A stretch of DNA of 34,990 nt from Comamonadaceae bacterium. Lineage in GTDB: Bacteria > Pseudomonadota > Gammaproteobacteria > Burkholderiales > Burkholderiaceae_C. Made by a program: the position numbers and the translations under genes. Shown in pieces: positions 23,675 through 31,210 of the stretch (position 1 is the first letter of the stretch; each line of letters starts with the position of its first letter). The notes beneath the pieces are model-generated. The model was not told the origin of the DNA and did no database searches. It was given only the letters and a program-made list of their open reading frames with translations. The stretch lies in assembly GCA_008080595.1 (NCBI GenBank), contig VIKI01000061.1, forward strand, positions 25,732 to 60,721, read 5' to 3'.

Positions 23675-24256
23675 TCAGGGCAGCAGCCAGGTGCACAGCC
23701 GTTCCAGCAGTTTCTGACTGCTGAAGCTGTCGCCAGCGGCGGCCACCTGATCGAGCTGGGAGTCGCTGAGCTCATCATTGGCGGCTGCCGCATGCAGCCA
23801 TTCGGTGACTGCGGTGGTCTGAAACTGGTAGCCGCTGGCCCGGCCGAGCTGCACATACAGTTCGACAAACGCGGCTTCATTGGCGGCCTGCGTCAGCTTC
23901 AGGCGCAAGCTGGCATCTTGTGCCACCTGCTGTCCAAACCGCTGCAGTTGATCACTCATGGAGAGCCTGGGTGACTCGGCTTGCAGCAGATTCAATTGGC
24001 GCATGAAGTCGGCGCTGAAATCCGCCCCCAGCTCGGTATGCGCTGCGGGCTGGCTCAAGGCCTTTAACGTGGCATCGATCTCGGCCAACTCACCCATGGC
24101 GTACCGACACCCGTCGCAGCGGGCCAGGTGTGCGTACATGGCACAGGTCTCGGCGTTGGACAGGTCGCCCTCCAGGCCCCGGCTGAGCAAGAGCAGGGCG
24201 TGATCACAAGTGACAGGTTCAATCGGCATGAGGGTAGCGGTGTGGTTGGACTCCAT
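23675..24256 (-). CDS. Zinc-finger anti-sigma factor with a C-terminal Nif11-leader-like domain
   Basis: The 193-residue protein starts with an anti-sigma zinc-finger domain: His43-x3-Cys47-x2-Cys50 within CAMYAHLARCDGCRYAM, the ZAS motif of cytoplasmic anti-sigma proteins. No membrane segment is seen. Residues about 100-176 look like a Nif11 leader: MSDQLQRFGQQVAQDASLRL, later AAFVELYVQLGRASGY, and LSDSQLDQVAAAGD. In the precursors the same place reads LSDSQLEAVAGG. The cleavable Gly-Gly is replaced by Ala-Ala-Gly, so the domain would not be cut like a leader. It follows an ECF sigma gene on the same strand (62 bp gap), as anti-sigma genes usually do. I infer that it holds the sigma factor and senses the peptide pathway through the leader-like part. 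Other readings: a Nif11 domain of unrelated function. A tail of 17 residues with one Cys follows. Confidence 0.82.
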   Translation of the reverse strand: MESNHTATLMPIEPVTCDHALLLLSRGLEGDLSNAETCAMYAHLARCDGCRYAMGELAEIDATLKALSQPAAHTELGADFSADFMRQLNLLQAESPRLSMSDQLQRFGQQVAQDASLRLKLTQAANEAAFVELYVQLGRASGYQFQTTAVTEWLHAAAANDELSDSQLDQVAAAGDSFSSQKLLERLCTWLLP

Positions 24257-24318
24257 GGAACATGGGTAACAGTTTTCCGCAAAAGGTTGCAGGTAATTTC
24301 AGAATTATCTGATGCTGC

Positions 24319-24776
24319 TCAAACCACCGGCTCAGTCACCGACAGGAGTTCACGCAAACGCTGTCTGGCGCGGCTCACCTTGCTTTTCACGGAGCCCACC
24401 GGCATGGCCAGGGTTTGGGCCGCCTCTTCGTAGGACAAACCTTCCATGCCTACCAGCACAATGCAGTCGCGCATGTCGCTGGGCAAAGCGGCCAGCGCGG
24501 CAGACATGGCACTGAGGGCCTGGCGATTTTCCAGCGCCCGCAACGGGTCGCTTTGGGAATGAGCCTCTGCGGCAAGGTCGTCGTCTTCATATTCCACAAA
24601 CGTGGCCACGGGTGCCCGATTGACGTGGTTGCGGGCCAGATTCAGCGCAATGCCGGTCAACCAGGTGGAAAAACGCGAGTGGCCGTTGAACGAGCCGATG
24701 CAGCGGTAACCTCTTGGGCCAAGGCGACCCATGGGCCGTCATCAGCAAGCAGATCCGAGTGGAGGTCTCTGTTCAC
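24319..24776 (-). pseudogene. ECF sigma factor, region 2 damaged
   Basis: The open frame that ends at 24319 carries region 2.3/2.4 (YRCIGSFNGHSRFSTWLTGIAL then NLARNHVNR) and region 4 (ALAALPSDMRDCIVLVGM, then GLSYEEAAQTLAMPVGSVKSK), both clear ECF hallmarks. The first part of region 2, which binds core RNA polymerase, is not in that frame. A second frame from a GTG at 24776 reads V-N-R-D-L-H-S-D-L-L-A-D-D-G-P-W-V-A-L-A-Q-E-V, matching the usual A-x-D-L-x-Q-E-V run, and then loses the pattern near 24705. About 40 residues seem to be lost and the frame changes. The GTG lies nine bases after the response-regulator stop. If real, the gene is broken; if a sequence error, it would encode the sigma factor of the peptide regulon. 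Confidence 0.65.
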
Positions 24777-24785
24777 GGTAGGGTT

Positions 24786-25415
24786 CTATTTCAGTAGGCC
24801 GGCATCACGCGCCTGGCGAATGGCCTGCAGCCGGTTCACCACCCCCAGCGCGTCAAACAGGGCGGTGACATGGTTTTTGACGGTTTTTTCAGCCAGCCCC
24901 AATTGCAAGGAGATGCTTTTGTTGGTCAGCCCCTGATCCAGCATGAGCAAGATGTCAAGCTGGCGCGCAGTCAGCACGGGGGGCAAGGGTGGCGTGGTGG
25001 TGGACGACTCGGAGATTCGGGGCAGGGTGTGGGCCAAGGGAATGCCCTGTGCCAAGGCCAGTTTGAGGGCATTCAGCACGCTGGACGAGGCCCGGCTCTT
25101 GGGCACAAAGGCACTGGCCCCCATTTGCAGGGCATGTTGGGCCACATGCTCGGCTTCTTCTGCGGACACCACCACCACGGGCGCACCGCCGCTGCGCACC
25201 TGGAGCGCTTTGATGATGTTGAGCCCGCAGGAGTCGGGCAGCCCGCAGTCCAGCAACACGGCATCCAGCGGCGCATGTAACTCAGCTTGCTCCAGGGCCT
25301 GGGCTGCCGTTTCGGCATGCACGACCAGTACCCCGCCCGGCAAGCTTGACACCAGCGCGGACAGGGCATCCCGCACCAAGGCATGGTCATCCACAATGAG
25401 TATTTTGTAAGGCAC
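24786..25415 (-). CDS. NarL/FixJ-type response regulator
   Basis: 209 residues in two domains: a receiver domain (ILIVDDHALVRDAL at the start, acceptor Asp56 in LLDCGLPDSCG, Lys in VPKSRASS) and a C-terminal LuxR-type helix-turn-helix (about 145-205: LTARQLDILLMLDQGLTNKS then LGLAEKTVKNHVTALFDALG). Phosphorylation at Asp56 would switch DNA binding. The only histidine kinase in the window is the hybrid kinase at 27917-29698, transcribed from the same strand, and it is a natural partner. This gene is directly upstream of the sigma gene (9-bp gap), which joins the two-component system to the sigma/anti-sigma pair. Confidence 0.9.
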   Translation of the reverse strand: MPYKILIVDDHALVRDALSALVSSLPGGVLVVHAETAAQALEQAELHAPLDAVLLDCGLPDSCGLNIIKALQVRSGGAPVVVVSAEEAEHVAQHALQMGASAFVPKSRASSSVLNALKLALAQGIPLAHTLPRISESSTTTPPLPPVLTARQLDILLMLDQGLTNKSISLQLGLAEKTVKNHVTALFDALGVVNRLQAIRQARDAGLLK

Positions 25416-25441
25416 GGTCTTTGTCCAGGCAGTTTGGGCTT

Positions 25442-25500
25442 AAGTGACCCAAGCATATCGGGGCATCTGAGGAAGTGACCCCAATTGGGACTTTCGTCCC
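25442..25500. promoter_or_regulatory. Divergent control region with a spaced direct repeat and hairpin
   Basis: Between the response-regulator and subtilase genes, AAGTGACCC occurs at 25442-25450 and again at 25473-25481, 31 bp apart (about three helical turns), followed by a small inverted repeat GGGAC-TTTC-GTCCC (25487-25500). It may be a binding site for the response regulator. I see no clear -35/-10 pair. Confidence 0.3.
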
Positions 25501-25593
25501 AGGCAGCTGGCGTAGCGGCCATGGCTCCCTAACATCCCCCATGGCAAACGGTTTTTGTTTGCACCACAAGGATCCTCACAATGATGAAATTGA

Positions 25594-27462
25594 GTGCTGG
25601 GTCACGACCCGCTGGCGGCGGCGGCCTGGCATTTGAGCAACACCGGCCCGACACAAGCGGTATCGGCCATGGACAACTCCGAGGCGGTGGCGGGCATGGA
25701 TGCCAACGTGGCATCGGTGCACCAGGAGGGCGCAGGCCTCACCGGCAAAGGCATCACCATCGCCGTGATCGACTCCGGCCTGGAAATCGGGCATGAGGAT
25801 TTGCGCCCCAACGTGTTGCCGGGCCAATCTTTCAACTTTCAAAACAATAGCTCGAACCCCAGCCCGTTGGCCACCCGTGCGGACTCCCATATGGCTGACC
25901 ATGGCACGGGCGTGGCCGGCATTGCGGCGGCCAAGGGCTGGAACAATCTGGGTTCGCGTGGGCTGGCCCCGAATGCGTCACTGCAGGGCTTCGCCCCCTT
26001 GTCTTTGTTGACCACCGTGTCACAGGGTTTAAGTTTTGGCGCGGGCTCACAAATGGCCTCCGATTTCAGCGGCACTGATCTGGCGTTGATCAAGTCCTTC
26101 GGGGCCCGGGCGGACGGGGTGGATATCTTCAACTACAGCGCGGGCGGGGACTACGCCTCCCCTCAGCTCGACCCCACCACGCCGGATATGCGAACCCTCG
26201 CCGCAGAATATGGCACCACCGCCCTGCGCTCAGGCAAAGGGGCGATTTACTTTCAGGCGGCTGGCAATGAATTTCTGGGCTCGGCAGAGGCTGCCATGCA
26301 GAACGGCAGCAGCATGCCGATTGACTGCGTGGCCCTCTTATTCGCGGACAACATGCTGGCCCGTTTCTCCAACGATGCCGCAGGACACTCCTGCCTGAAC
26401 ACCAACTATGAGCCGCAAGGGCAGCCCTATTTCATGAAGGTCGCCGCGATTGCTGCCAACGGGCGGGCGGGCTCTTACTCCAGCGCCGGGGCCAGCAACT
26501 GGATCACCGGCTTGGGGGGCGAATCGGGCGTGCTCACGCCAGCCATCGTGACCACCGATGACAGTGGCTGCAACCTGGGGAAAAACAATGTAGCCAATCA
26601 GGCCTCGTTGTGGGCCAAGTATGCCGATGCTGCCCTGAAACTGGTGGCCAATCTGTTTGGCCAATCGGCGCTAGACCCCCAATGCAACTACACCGGCACC
26701 ATGAATGGCACGTCTGCCGCCACACCTGTGCTGTCGGGTGTTGCGGCGCTGATGCTGGAAGCCAACCCCGGTTTGAGCTGGCTGGATGTGAAGTACATCC
26801 TGGCCAAAACCGCGCGTCTGGTTGACCCGAGCATCGCCTCTGGCGCACAGGCGGTGACCTACACGCCTGCCGGCGCGAGCCAGGCCCTGGTGCTGAGTGA
26901 TCCCTGGGTGCGTAATCAAGGGGGCTTTCATTTCCAGACCCGCTACGGATTTGGGTTGGTGGACGCGCAGGCCGCAGTCGCCATGGCCAAAGCCTACACA
27001 GCCCCGGTCGGGCGACGCAGCACCAACCTCAGCTCAAGCTTAAGCGGCGCAGCCATGGCCTCCAACCTGGCGGCCAGCGCGGGCCATGTGGCGCTGATGG
27101 CGCAAGAGCTCAGCTTTCCAGCCGGCATCTCTGGCCCGATGCAGGTGGATTTGACCCTGACCAATACCACCGGGCGAGACATCAATCCGGGCACCTTGCA
27201 GTTTGAGTTGAGCAACTCGCTCACCGGTGAGCGCTCCATCGTCTTGCCCGCGTATGGCGGCTGGTATCAGGGGGGCAAGACCGATCTGATCCGTGCCAAC
27301 GCGCAGCAAAAATTCCGTTTTTTCACCCATGCGTTCTACGGCAACAGTTTGGCCGGCATCTGGACGATGAAGCTCATGCTGATTGATGGCCCGGCCAACG
27401 AATCCAGCACCTTCAATGCCAACACCTTGACGGGTGTGACGCTCACCTCTTACAGCATTTAA
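25594..27462 (+). CDS. Subtilisin-family (S8) serine protease with P domain, 5' end apparently truncated
   Basis: The frame is a subtilase: HDPLAAAAWHLSNTGPTQAV at the start, as in proprotein-convertase-type enzymes; Asp60 in AVIDSG, His103 in DHGTGVAGI, the oxyanion Asn in FQAAGNEF, and Ser374 in NGTSAATPVLSG. Residues about 500-622 form a beta-rich P/Homo-B-like domain (ISGPMQVDLTLTNTTG). Such enzymes are exported, yet no signal peptide is in this frame. The natural start, ATGATGAAATTG at 25581 with AAGGATC before it, is in another frame and the two do not join. A stop (25591) precedes the first usable codon, GTG at 25594. At least a signal peptide's worth of DNA seems deleted. Substrate unknown; a role in trimming leader peptides outside the cell is possible but unproved. 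Confidence 0.8.
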   Translation: MLGHDPLAAAAWHLSNTGPTQAVSAMDNSEAVAGMDANVASVHQEGAGLTGKGITIAVIDSGLEIGHEDLRPNVLPGQSFNFQNNSSNPSPLATRADSHMADHGTGVAGIAAAKGWNNLGSRGLAPNASLQGFAPLSLLTTVSQGLSFGAGSQMASDFSGTDLALIKSFGARADGVDIFNYSAGGDYASPQLDPTTPDMRTLAAEYGTTALRSGKGAIYFQAAGNEFLGSAEAAMQNGSSMPIDCVALLFADNMLARFSNDAAGHSCLNTNYEPQGQPYFMKVAAIAANGRAGSYSSAGASNWITGLGGESGVLTPAIVTTDDSGCNLGKNNVANQASLWAKYADAALKLVANLFGQSALDPQCNYTGTMNGTSAATPVLSGVAALMLEANPGLSWLDVKYILAKTARLVDPSIASGAQAVTYTPAGASQALVLSDPWVRNQGGFHFQTRYGFGLVDAQAAVAMAKAYTAPVGRRSTNLSSSLSGAAMASNLAASAGHVALMAQELSFPAGISGPMQVDLTLTNTTGRDINPGTLQFELSNSLTGERSIVLPAYGGWYQGGKTDLIRANAQQKFRFFTHAFYGNSLAGIWTMKLMLIDGPANESSTFNANTLTGVTLTSYSI

Positions 27463-27473
27463 GGCCACCCGAC

Positions 27474-27899
27474 ATGACGACAAAAATCCAACGGATGCAC
27501 CCACTGTGCCTCGCCGCGCTGTTGCTGCTGGGTGGCAATACCCTGGCGGGCCAGCGCTTCACCCTGAACGGACAAGTGCTTGAGGTACTTCCCAGCACCG
27601 GGGTTTCCAGCAAAGCAGCCAGCGCTACAGGGGACAGCTTCATCAGCGTGAAGGAGATGGCCACCGGACAGGTGAAGCTGTACGCCAGTGGCCTGATCAT
27701 CACCCTCAAGCAGGCCAGCGCGCTGAAAGCCCTGCTCAATGACTATCCGGCACTGCATCTGGAATATGCCCCAGGGGCGGTCGCCTATGTGCAATTGCCC
27801 AACTCCGCCTTGGCCGCCACTTTTGATGCGTTGAGTGCCGATGCCCGTGTGGCCGCCGTGCACCTGCGCCCGATGCCGGTACCTGTCAAGCCGCGTTAA
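27474..27899 (+). CDS. Small secreted protein paired with the subtilase, possibly inhibitor I9-like
   Basis: A 141-residue product with a signal peptide (HPLCLAALLLLGGNTLAGQ) and a mature part of about 115 residues. The last 60 residues (ALLNDYPALHLEYAPGAVAY, then VQLPNSALAATFDALSADAR and VAAVHLRPMP) recall the inhibitor I9/subtilisin propeptide fold: a V-A-Y-V-x-L strand, a helix and a V-x-x-V-x-x-x-P ending. Free-standing I9 proteins can act as folding helpers or inhibitors of the neighbouring subtilase. The ATG follows the subtilase stop by 11 bp with AAGG overlapping the stop, so the two are one unit. The similarity is by eye and weak. Confidence 0.65.
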   Translation: MTTKIQRMHPLCLAALLLLGGNTLAGQRFTLNGQVLEVLPSTGVSSKAASATGDSFISVKEMATGQVKLYASGLIITLKQASALKALLNDYPALHLEYAPGAVAYVQLPNSALAATFDALSADARVAAVHLRPMPVPVKPR

Positions 27900-27916
27900 G
27901 TTACACCGCCAGTACG

Positions 27917-29698
27917 TCACTGACGGCTGCGCTCCCAGGACAGCTGCTGAATCAGTGCCTTGAGTTGCCGGGTATCGACCGGTTTGTGCATGACCGGAAT
28001 GCCGCTTTGCTGCACCTTGAGCAAGTCTTTGCTTTCCGTGTCGCCGGTGATCAGCAAGGCAGGCAAATCCTCGCAGTTGTATTCATTTCGGACATGTTCA
28101 ATGGCATCAATACCGTTCACCTGGTCGGCCAGGCGATAGTCGCTGATGATGAGGAGCGGCAAGCTCTGCTCGTTCTCCAGCGCCTGCACCGCCAGAGGGG
28201 CATCGGGCTGGCAGACGCAGCGCAGCCCCCAGCCGGTCAGCATGGCGTGCATGGCCTCGCGCACGTCACGCTCGTCGTCAATCACCAGAATCAGCGCATC
28301 GTGTTCCAGCGGGGCCGGGGCATTGGCCAGACCAGAGACTTCCTCCGCTGCAGGGAGTGTGGTTTGCGGCATCCACACCCTGAAGCGGCTGCCGCGTTGC
28401 GGTTCGGAGCGGACTTCGACCGTGTGCCCCAACAAGCCACACAGCCTGCCAACGATGGCCAGACCCAGGCCCAGGCCCTGCTCCCGGTCGCGCTGCGGAT
28501 TGTGCAGTTGCACAAATTCCTTGAAGATTTCCTGTTGCTGCGCTTGCGGGATGCCCAGGCCGGTGTCGGTCACATCCAGCATCCACCGGCCTTGCCAGGG
28601 GCGGCACGTGATCAGGATGCCGCCGCGTTCGGTGTAGCGCACCGCATTACTCACCAGGTTGCTGACAATCGACTTGAGCAAGACCGGATCGCTGTGGGTG
28701 GCGGCAAACGGTGGCACACGCAGGCGCAAAAACAGCCCCTTGGACTGCGCCAGACCACTGAATTCGTGGTGTACCAGCCCCAGCAAACGCGCCAGCCCGG
28801 TGGGCGCGGGCTGCGGTTGAATGACACCGGCATCGAGCTTGGAGATGTCGAGCAAGGTGTCGAGCAAACTGCGCATGGCGGCAACGGATTTGCGCAATTT
28901 TTCGGTGATGCGGTGTGATGCCGTGGGCAGGCTGGTGTGTTGCAAGGCCTCGGCAAACAGCTCCATGGCATGCAGGGGCTGGCGCAGATCGTGGCTGGCA
29001 GAGGCCAGAAACTTGCTTTTGGCGGCACTGGCTTGCCGCACGGTTTCATTTTGCTGGGCCAGTTGCTCGGCCAGATCCTGATTGGCAAACCGCATGCGGT
29101 AAGCGTCGAGGATAGAGCCGTTGAGAATCACCACAAACCGGTCAATCGCCAGCATGTACAGGATCGACCCCGCACCGTACATGGTGTGCAAGGGCGTGCC
29201 TTGCAGGAACAGCAGTATCGTGAACGGCACACAGGCCGGGAGCATGAAGGCCCGAAACCCCGGCAGATAAGAGGCCTGGGCGAATGCCGCCGCCGTGCCC
29301 ATGCCGGAGAGCATCATCATCAACAGGTACTGGTATTGCGCAAACTCAGACCCGGTGGGCGGAAAGAAGACCCATGCCATCACGCCCCACAGGCTTCCCG
29401 ACAGGCCAGAGCCCCAGGTCGAGTAACGGCCCCAGGCCCGCACCTCGGGCGCAGCCAGGGGGCCGAGCTGGCAACGACGGTGGTAGCGCCGGGTCACCAT
29501 GGCCCGCACACCAAATTGCAGAAACATCGCCACAAACCACAAGCCCACCGCCCAGAGCGGTTGCCAGAAGGTCAGCGCAATGCTGAACAACACCACCGCC
29601 ACCACCGAGCCCCCCAGTGTCACGGGGAAGGTCTGGTACTGGGTGTGAACCTGCTCCTGGAAGATGCGTGGATCAGCTGTTGCGCGGGGGGCGGTCAT
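27917..29698 (-). CDS. Hybrid sensor histidine kinase with C-terminal receiver domain
   Basis: 593 residues from the ATG at 29698. Residues 27-190 hold about six hydrophobic segments, a membrane sensor without a large periplasmic loop. The dimerisation/phosphoacceptor box is FLASASHDLRQPLHAM with His236. The ATPase part has SNAVRYTERGGI, DVTDTGLGIPQAQQQEIFKEF and GLGLGLAIVGRLCGLLGHTV. The receiver domain starts ALILVIDDERDVREAM and has its acceptor Asp in LLIISDYRLAD. I preferred 29698 to a longer start because the longer frame overlaps the preceding gene. H-D-L-R-Q-P-L kinases of this type often work with NarL-type regulators; the one at 24786 is the obvious candidate. It converges with the small secreted gene, 17 bp apart. 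Confidence 0.88.
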   Translation of the reverse strand: MTAPRATADPRIFQEQVHTQYQTFPVTLGGSVVAVVLFSIALTFWQPLWAVGLWFVAMFLQFGVRAMVTRRYHRRCQLGPLAAPEVRAWGRYSTWGSGLSGSLWGVMAWVFFPPTGSEFAQYQYLLMMMLSGMGTAAAFAQASYLPGFRAFMLPACVPFTILLFLQGTPLHTMYGAGSILYMLAIDRFVVILNGSILDAYRMRFANQDLAEQLAQQNETVRQASAAKSKFLASASHDLRQPLHAMELFAEALQHTSLPTASHRITEKLRKSVAAMRSLLDTLLDISKLDAGVIQPQPAPTGLARLLGLVHHEFSGLAQSKGLFLRLRVPPFAATHSDPVLLKSIVSNLVSNAVRYTERGGILITCRPWQGRWMLDVTDTGLGIPQAQQQEIFKEFVQLHNPQRDREQGLGLGLAIVGRLCGLLGHTVEVRSEPQRGSRFRVWMPQTTLPAAEEVSGLANAPAPLEHDALILVIDDERDVREAMHAMLTGWGLRCVCQPDAPLAVQALENEQSLPLLIISDYRLADQVNGIDAIEHVRNEYNCEDLPALLITGDTESKDLLKVQQSGIPVMHKPVDTRQLKALIQQLSWERSRQ

Positions 29699-29715
29699 GT
29701 TGGGTATCAGGGGGC

Positions 29716-30264
29716 TCACTTGCGCAGGGTCGAGGCTGGGCTTGGGCTCATGCGAAAGGTCTGGCGAATCAGCGTCATGCTGGCGGGGTCGTCCCACTCG
29801 CGCGCCCCCACCACCTTGGCCAGTACCCGCCCCTTGGCATCGACCATCAGCGTCAGTGGCAGATGCTTGGCCCCGAGCATGTTTTCCAGCTCCAGTTGGC
29901 GGTCAATGTAGTGGTTCAGGGTGGCGCTGCTCTTGCGCAGGAAACCCTTGGCCGCATCGGGATAGTCGTCGGTGGAAATGCCGATCACGTTGAACTGCTG
30001 GCCCAGGTCGCTCCAGGCCAGTCGCTCCAGTGAGCCCATTTCCGCAATACAAGGCGGGCACCAGCTGGCCCAGACGTTGATGATCAGCGGTTTGCCACGA
30101 AACGCTGAAAGTTTCAGATCCGGGCCATTGAGCCCGCGCATCGTGGCCTCGCGCAGCAGGCCACCCACGGGCACCTCACCCGGGGTTGCGGCCTGACTGC
30201 TGCTGATCAGGATCAGCGCCCAAAGCCAAGCGGCCAAGCAGAATGGGAGGGGATGGAAACGCAT
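29716..30264 (-). CDS. TlpA-like periplasmic thioredoxin
   Basis: 182 residues with a signal peptide (about 1-25, ending SSSQAA) and a thioredoxin fold of the TlpA/ResA type: LSAFRGKPLIINVWASWCPP, active site Cys69-x-x-Cys72, and the cis-Pro region LPLTLMVDAKG. Such proteins reduce or exchange disulfides in the periplasm, for example in cytochrome maturation. It lies 17 bp upstream of the hybrid kinase on the same strand and may be co-transcribed with it, so a thiol link to the Cys-bearing peptides is conceivable but not shown. Confidence 0.88.
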   Translation of the reverse strand: MRFHPLPFCLAAWLWALILISSSQAATPGEVPVGGLLREATMRGLNGPDLKLSAFRGKPLIINVWASWCPPCIAEMGSLERLAWSDLGQQFNVIGISTDDYPDAAKGFLRKSSATLNHYIDRQLELENMLGAKHLPLTLMVDAKGRVLAKVVGAREWDDPASMTLIRQTFRMSPSPASTLRK

Positions 30265-30282
30265 CTGGCAAGCCTGTTTTTT

Positions 30283-30330
30283 GCTATAATAAATGTAGCT
30301 GTTTGCGCTTGTTCTATAAGCGCTAGAGGG
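30283..30330 (+). repeat. Dispersed hairpin repeat, copy F
   Basis: GCTATAATAAATGTAGCTG, TTTGCGCTTGTTCTATAAGC, GCTAGAGGG. The inner stem GCGCTT/AAGCGC and the outer GCTA/TAGC pairs are best preserved here, so this is the nearest to a full-length consensus. It marks the right border of the peptide-associated region. Confidence 0.65.
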
Positions 30331-30356
30331 ATATTTTATACATCAACAAGGGTGAG

Positions 30357-31133
30357 TTAGGACGCAGCGGACAGCTGGGTGAAGTCCGGGCGGCGTTTTT
30401 CCATGAACGCGGTAAAAGCTTCGTGGGCGGCGGGCTCGGCCAGCATGCGGCCAAACAGCGCCCCTTCTTCGGCCATGCGCTGGGCCACCAGATCGGCCTG
30501 GCCCTGCTTCATGAACCGCTTGGTGGCGAGCAGCGAAGTCATGGGCTTGGCGGCCAGTTTTTGCGCCTGGCGCTGCGCCAGGGCATTGACTTCTGTGGGG
30601 GGCACGATGCGGCTGACCAGCCCCATCTCCAACGCGGCTTCGGCCAGAAACGGCTCACCCAGCAGCAAGGCTTCGGCGGCACGCCCATAACCCATGCGTT
30701 GCGGGGCCAATAGGCTCGATGCCGCCTCCGGGCACACGCCCAGGTTGACAAACGGCATGGAAAACGCGGCGTTGTCACCGGCATACACCAGGTCGCAATG
30801 GAACAGCAGGGTGGTCCCAATACCCACGGCCGGCCCACACACCGCCGCCACAATGGGTTTGGTGAAGGTGCTGATGGCCCGCATAAACTGAAACACCGGT
30901 GCGTCTTGCGAGGTCGGCGGGGTCTGCAAAAAGTCGGCAATGTCATTGCCCGAGCTGAACACGGACTCGTGCCCCTGGAACACCACCACATTCACTGCCG
31001 GGTCGGTTTGTGCCTGTGTCAGCGCCTGGGCCATCTCGGCATACATGGTGCGGGTGAAGGAGTTTTTTTTGTCGACCCGGTGAAAGGTGATGGTCATGAC
31101 CCGCTCTGCGGTGTCGATCAGGATGTCTGGCAT
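30357..31133 (-). CDS. Enoyl-CoA hydratase/isomerase family protein
   Basis: 258 residues of the crotonase fold. VNVVVFQGHESVFSSGNDIADF holds the first oxyanion segment and KPIVAAVCGPAVGIGTTLLF the second; NLGVCPEAASSLLAPQRMG carries a Glu at the position used by isomerase-type members. I chose the ATG at 31133 (MPDILIDTAERV) over a TTG 24 bp upstream because family members begin there. It acts on acyl-CoA thioesters in beta-oxidation. A terminator at 31255 separates it from the thiolase gene upstream, so it has its own promoter. Hydratase versus isomerase cannot be settled from sequence alone. Confidence 0.9.
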   Translation of the reverse strand: MPDILIDTAERVMTITFHRVDKKNSFTRTMYAEMAQALTQAQTDPAVNVVVFQGHESVFSSGNDIADFLQTPPTSQDAPVFQFMRAISTFTKPIVAAVCGPAVGIGTTLLFHCDLVYAGDNAAFSMPFVNLGVCPEAASSLLAPQRMGYGRAAEALLLGEPFLAEAALEMGLVSRIVPPTEVNALAQRQAQKLAAKPMTSLLATKRFMKQGQADLVAQRMAEEGALFGRMLAEPAAHEAFTAFMEKRRPDFTQLSAAS

Positions 31134-31210
31134 GGATAAAAACCCCGGAAGTCTCAAATGGATGGAAGAGGTGATTGGATCACTGTTTGTAGCAGAAGCT
31201 TAAGGGGCCT

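Noticed and set aside
24319..24732. A complete small sigma factor starting at the ATG at 24732
   Set aside because: That frame would lack regions 2.1 and 2.2; the residues before GSFNGHSRF do not resemble an ECF N-terminus, whereas the other frame does for a few residues. A broken gene fits better.
28937..29911. Long plus-strand open frame opposite the hybrid histidine kinase
   Set aside because: The minus-strand kinase has clear motifs throughout; the plus-strand product is a His/Gln/Arg-rich shadow.
30283..30292. TATAAT as a -10 promoter box
   Set aside because: It lies inside a copy of the dispersed hairpin repeat, has no -35 at the right distance and points towards the 3' end of a gene on the other strand.
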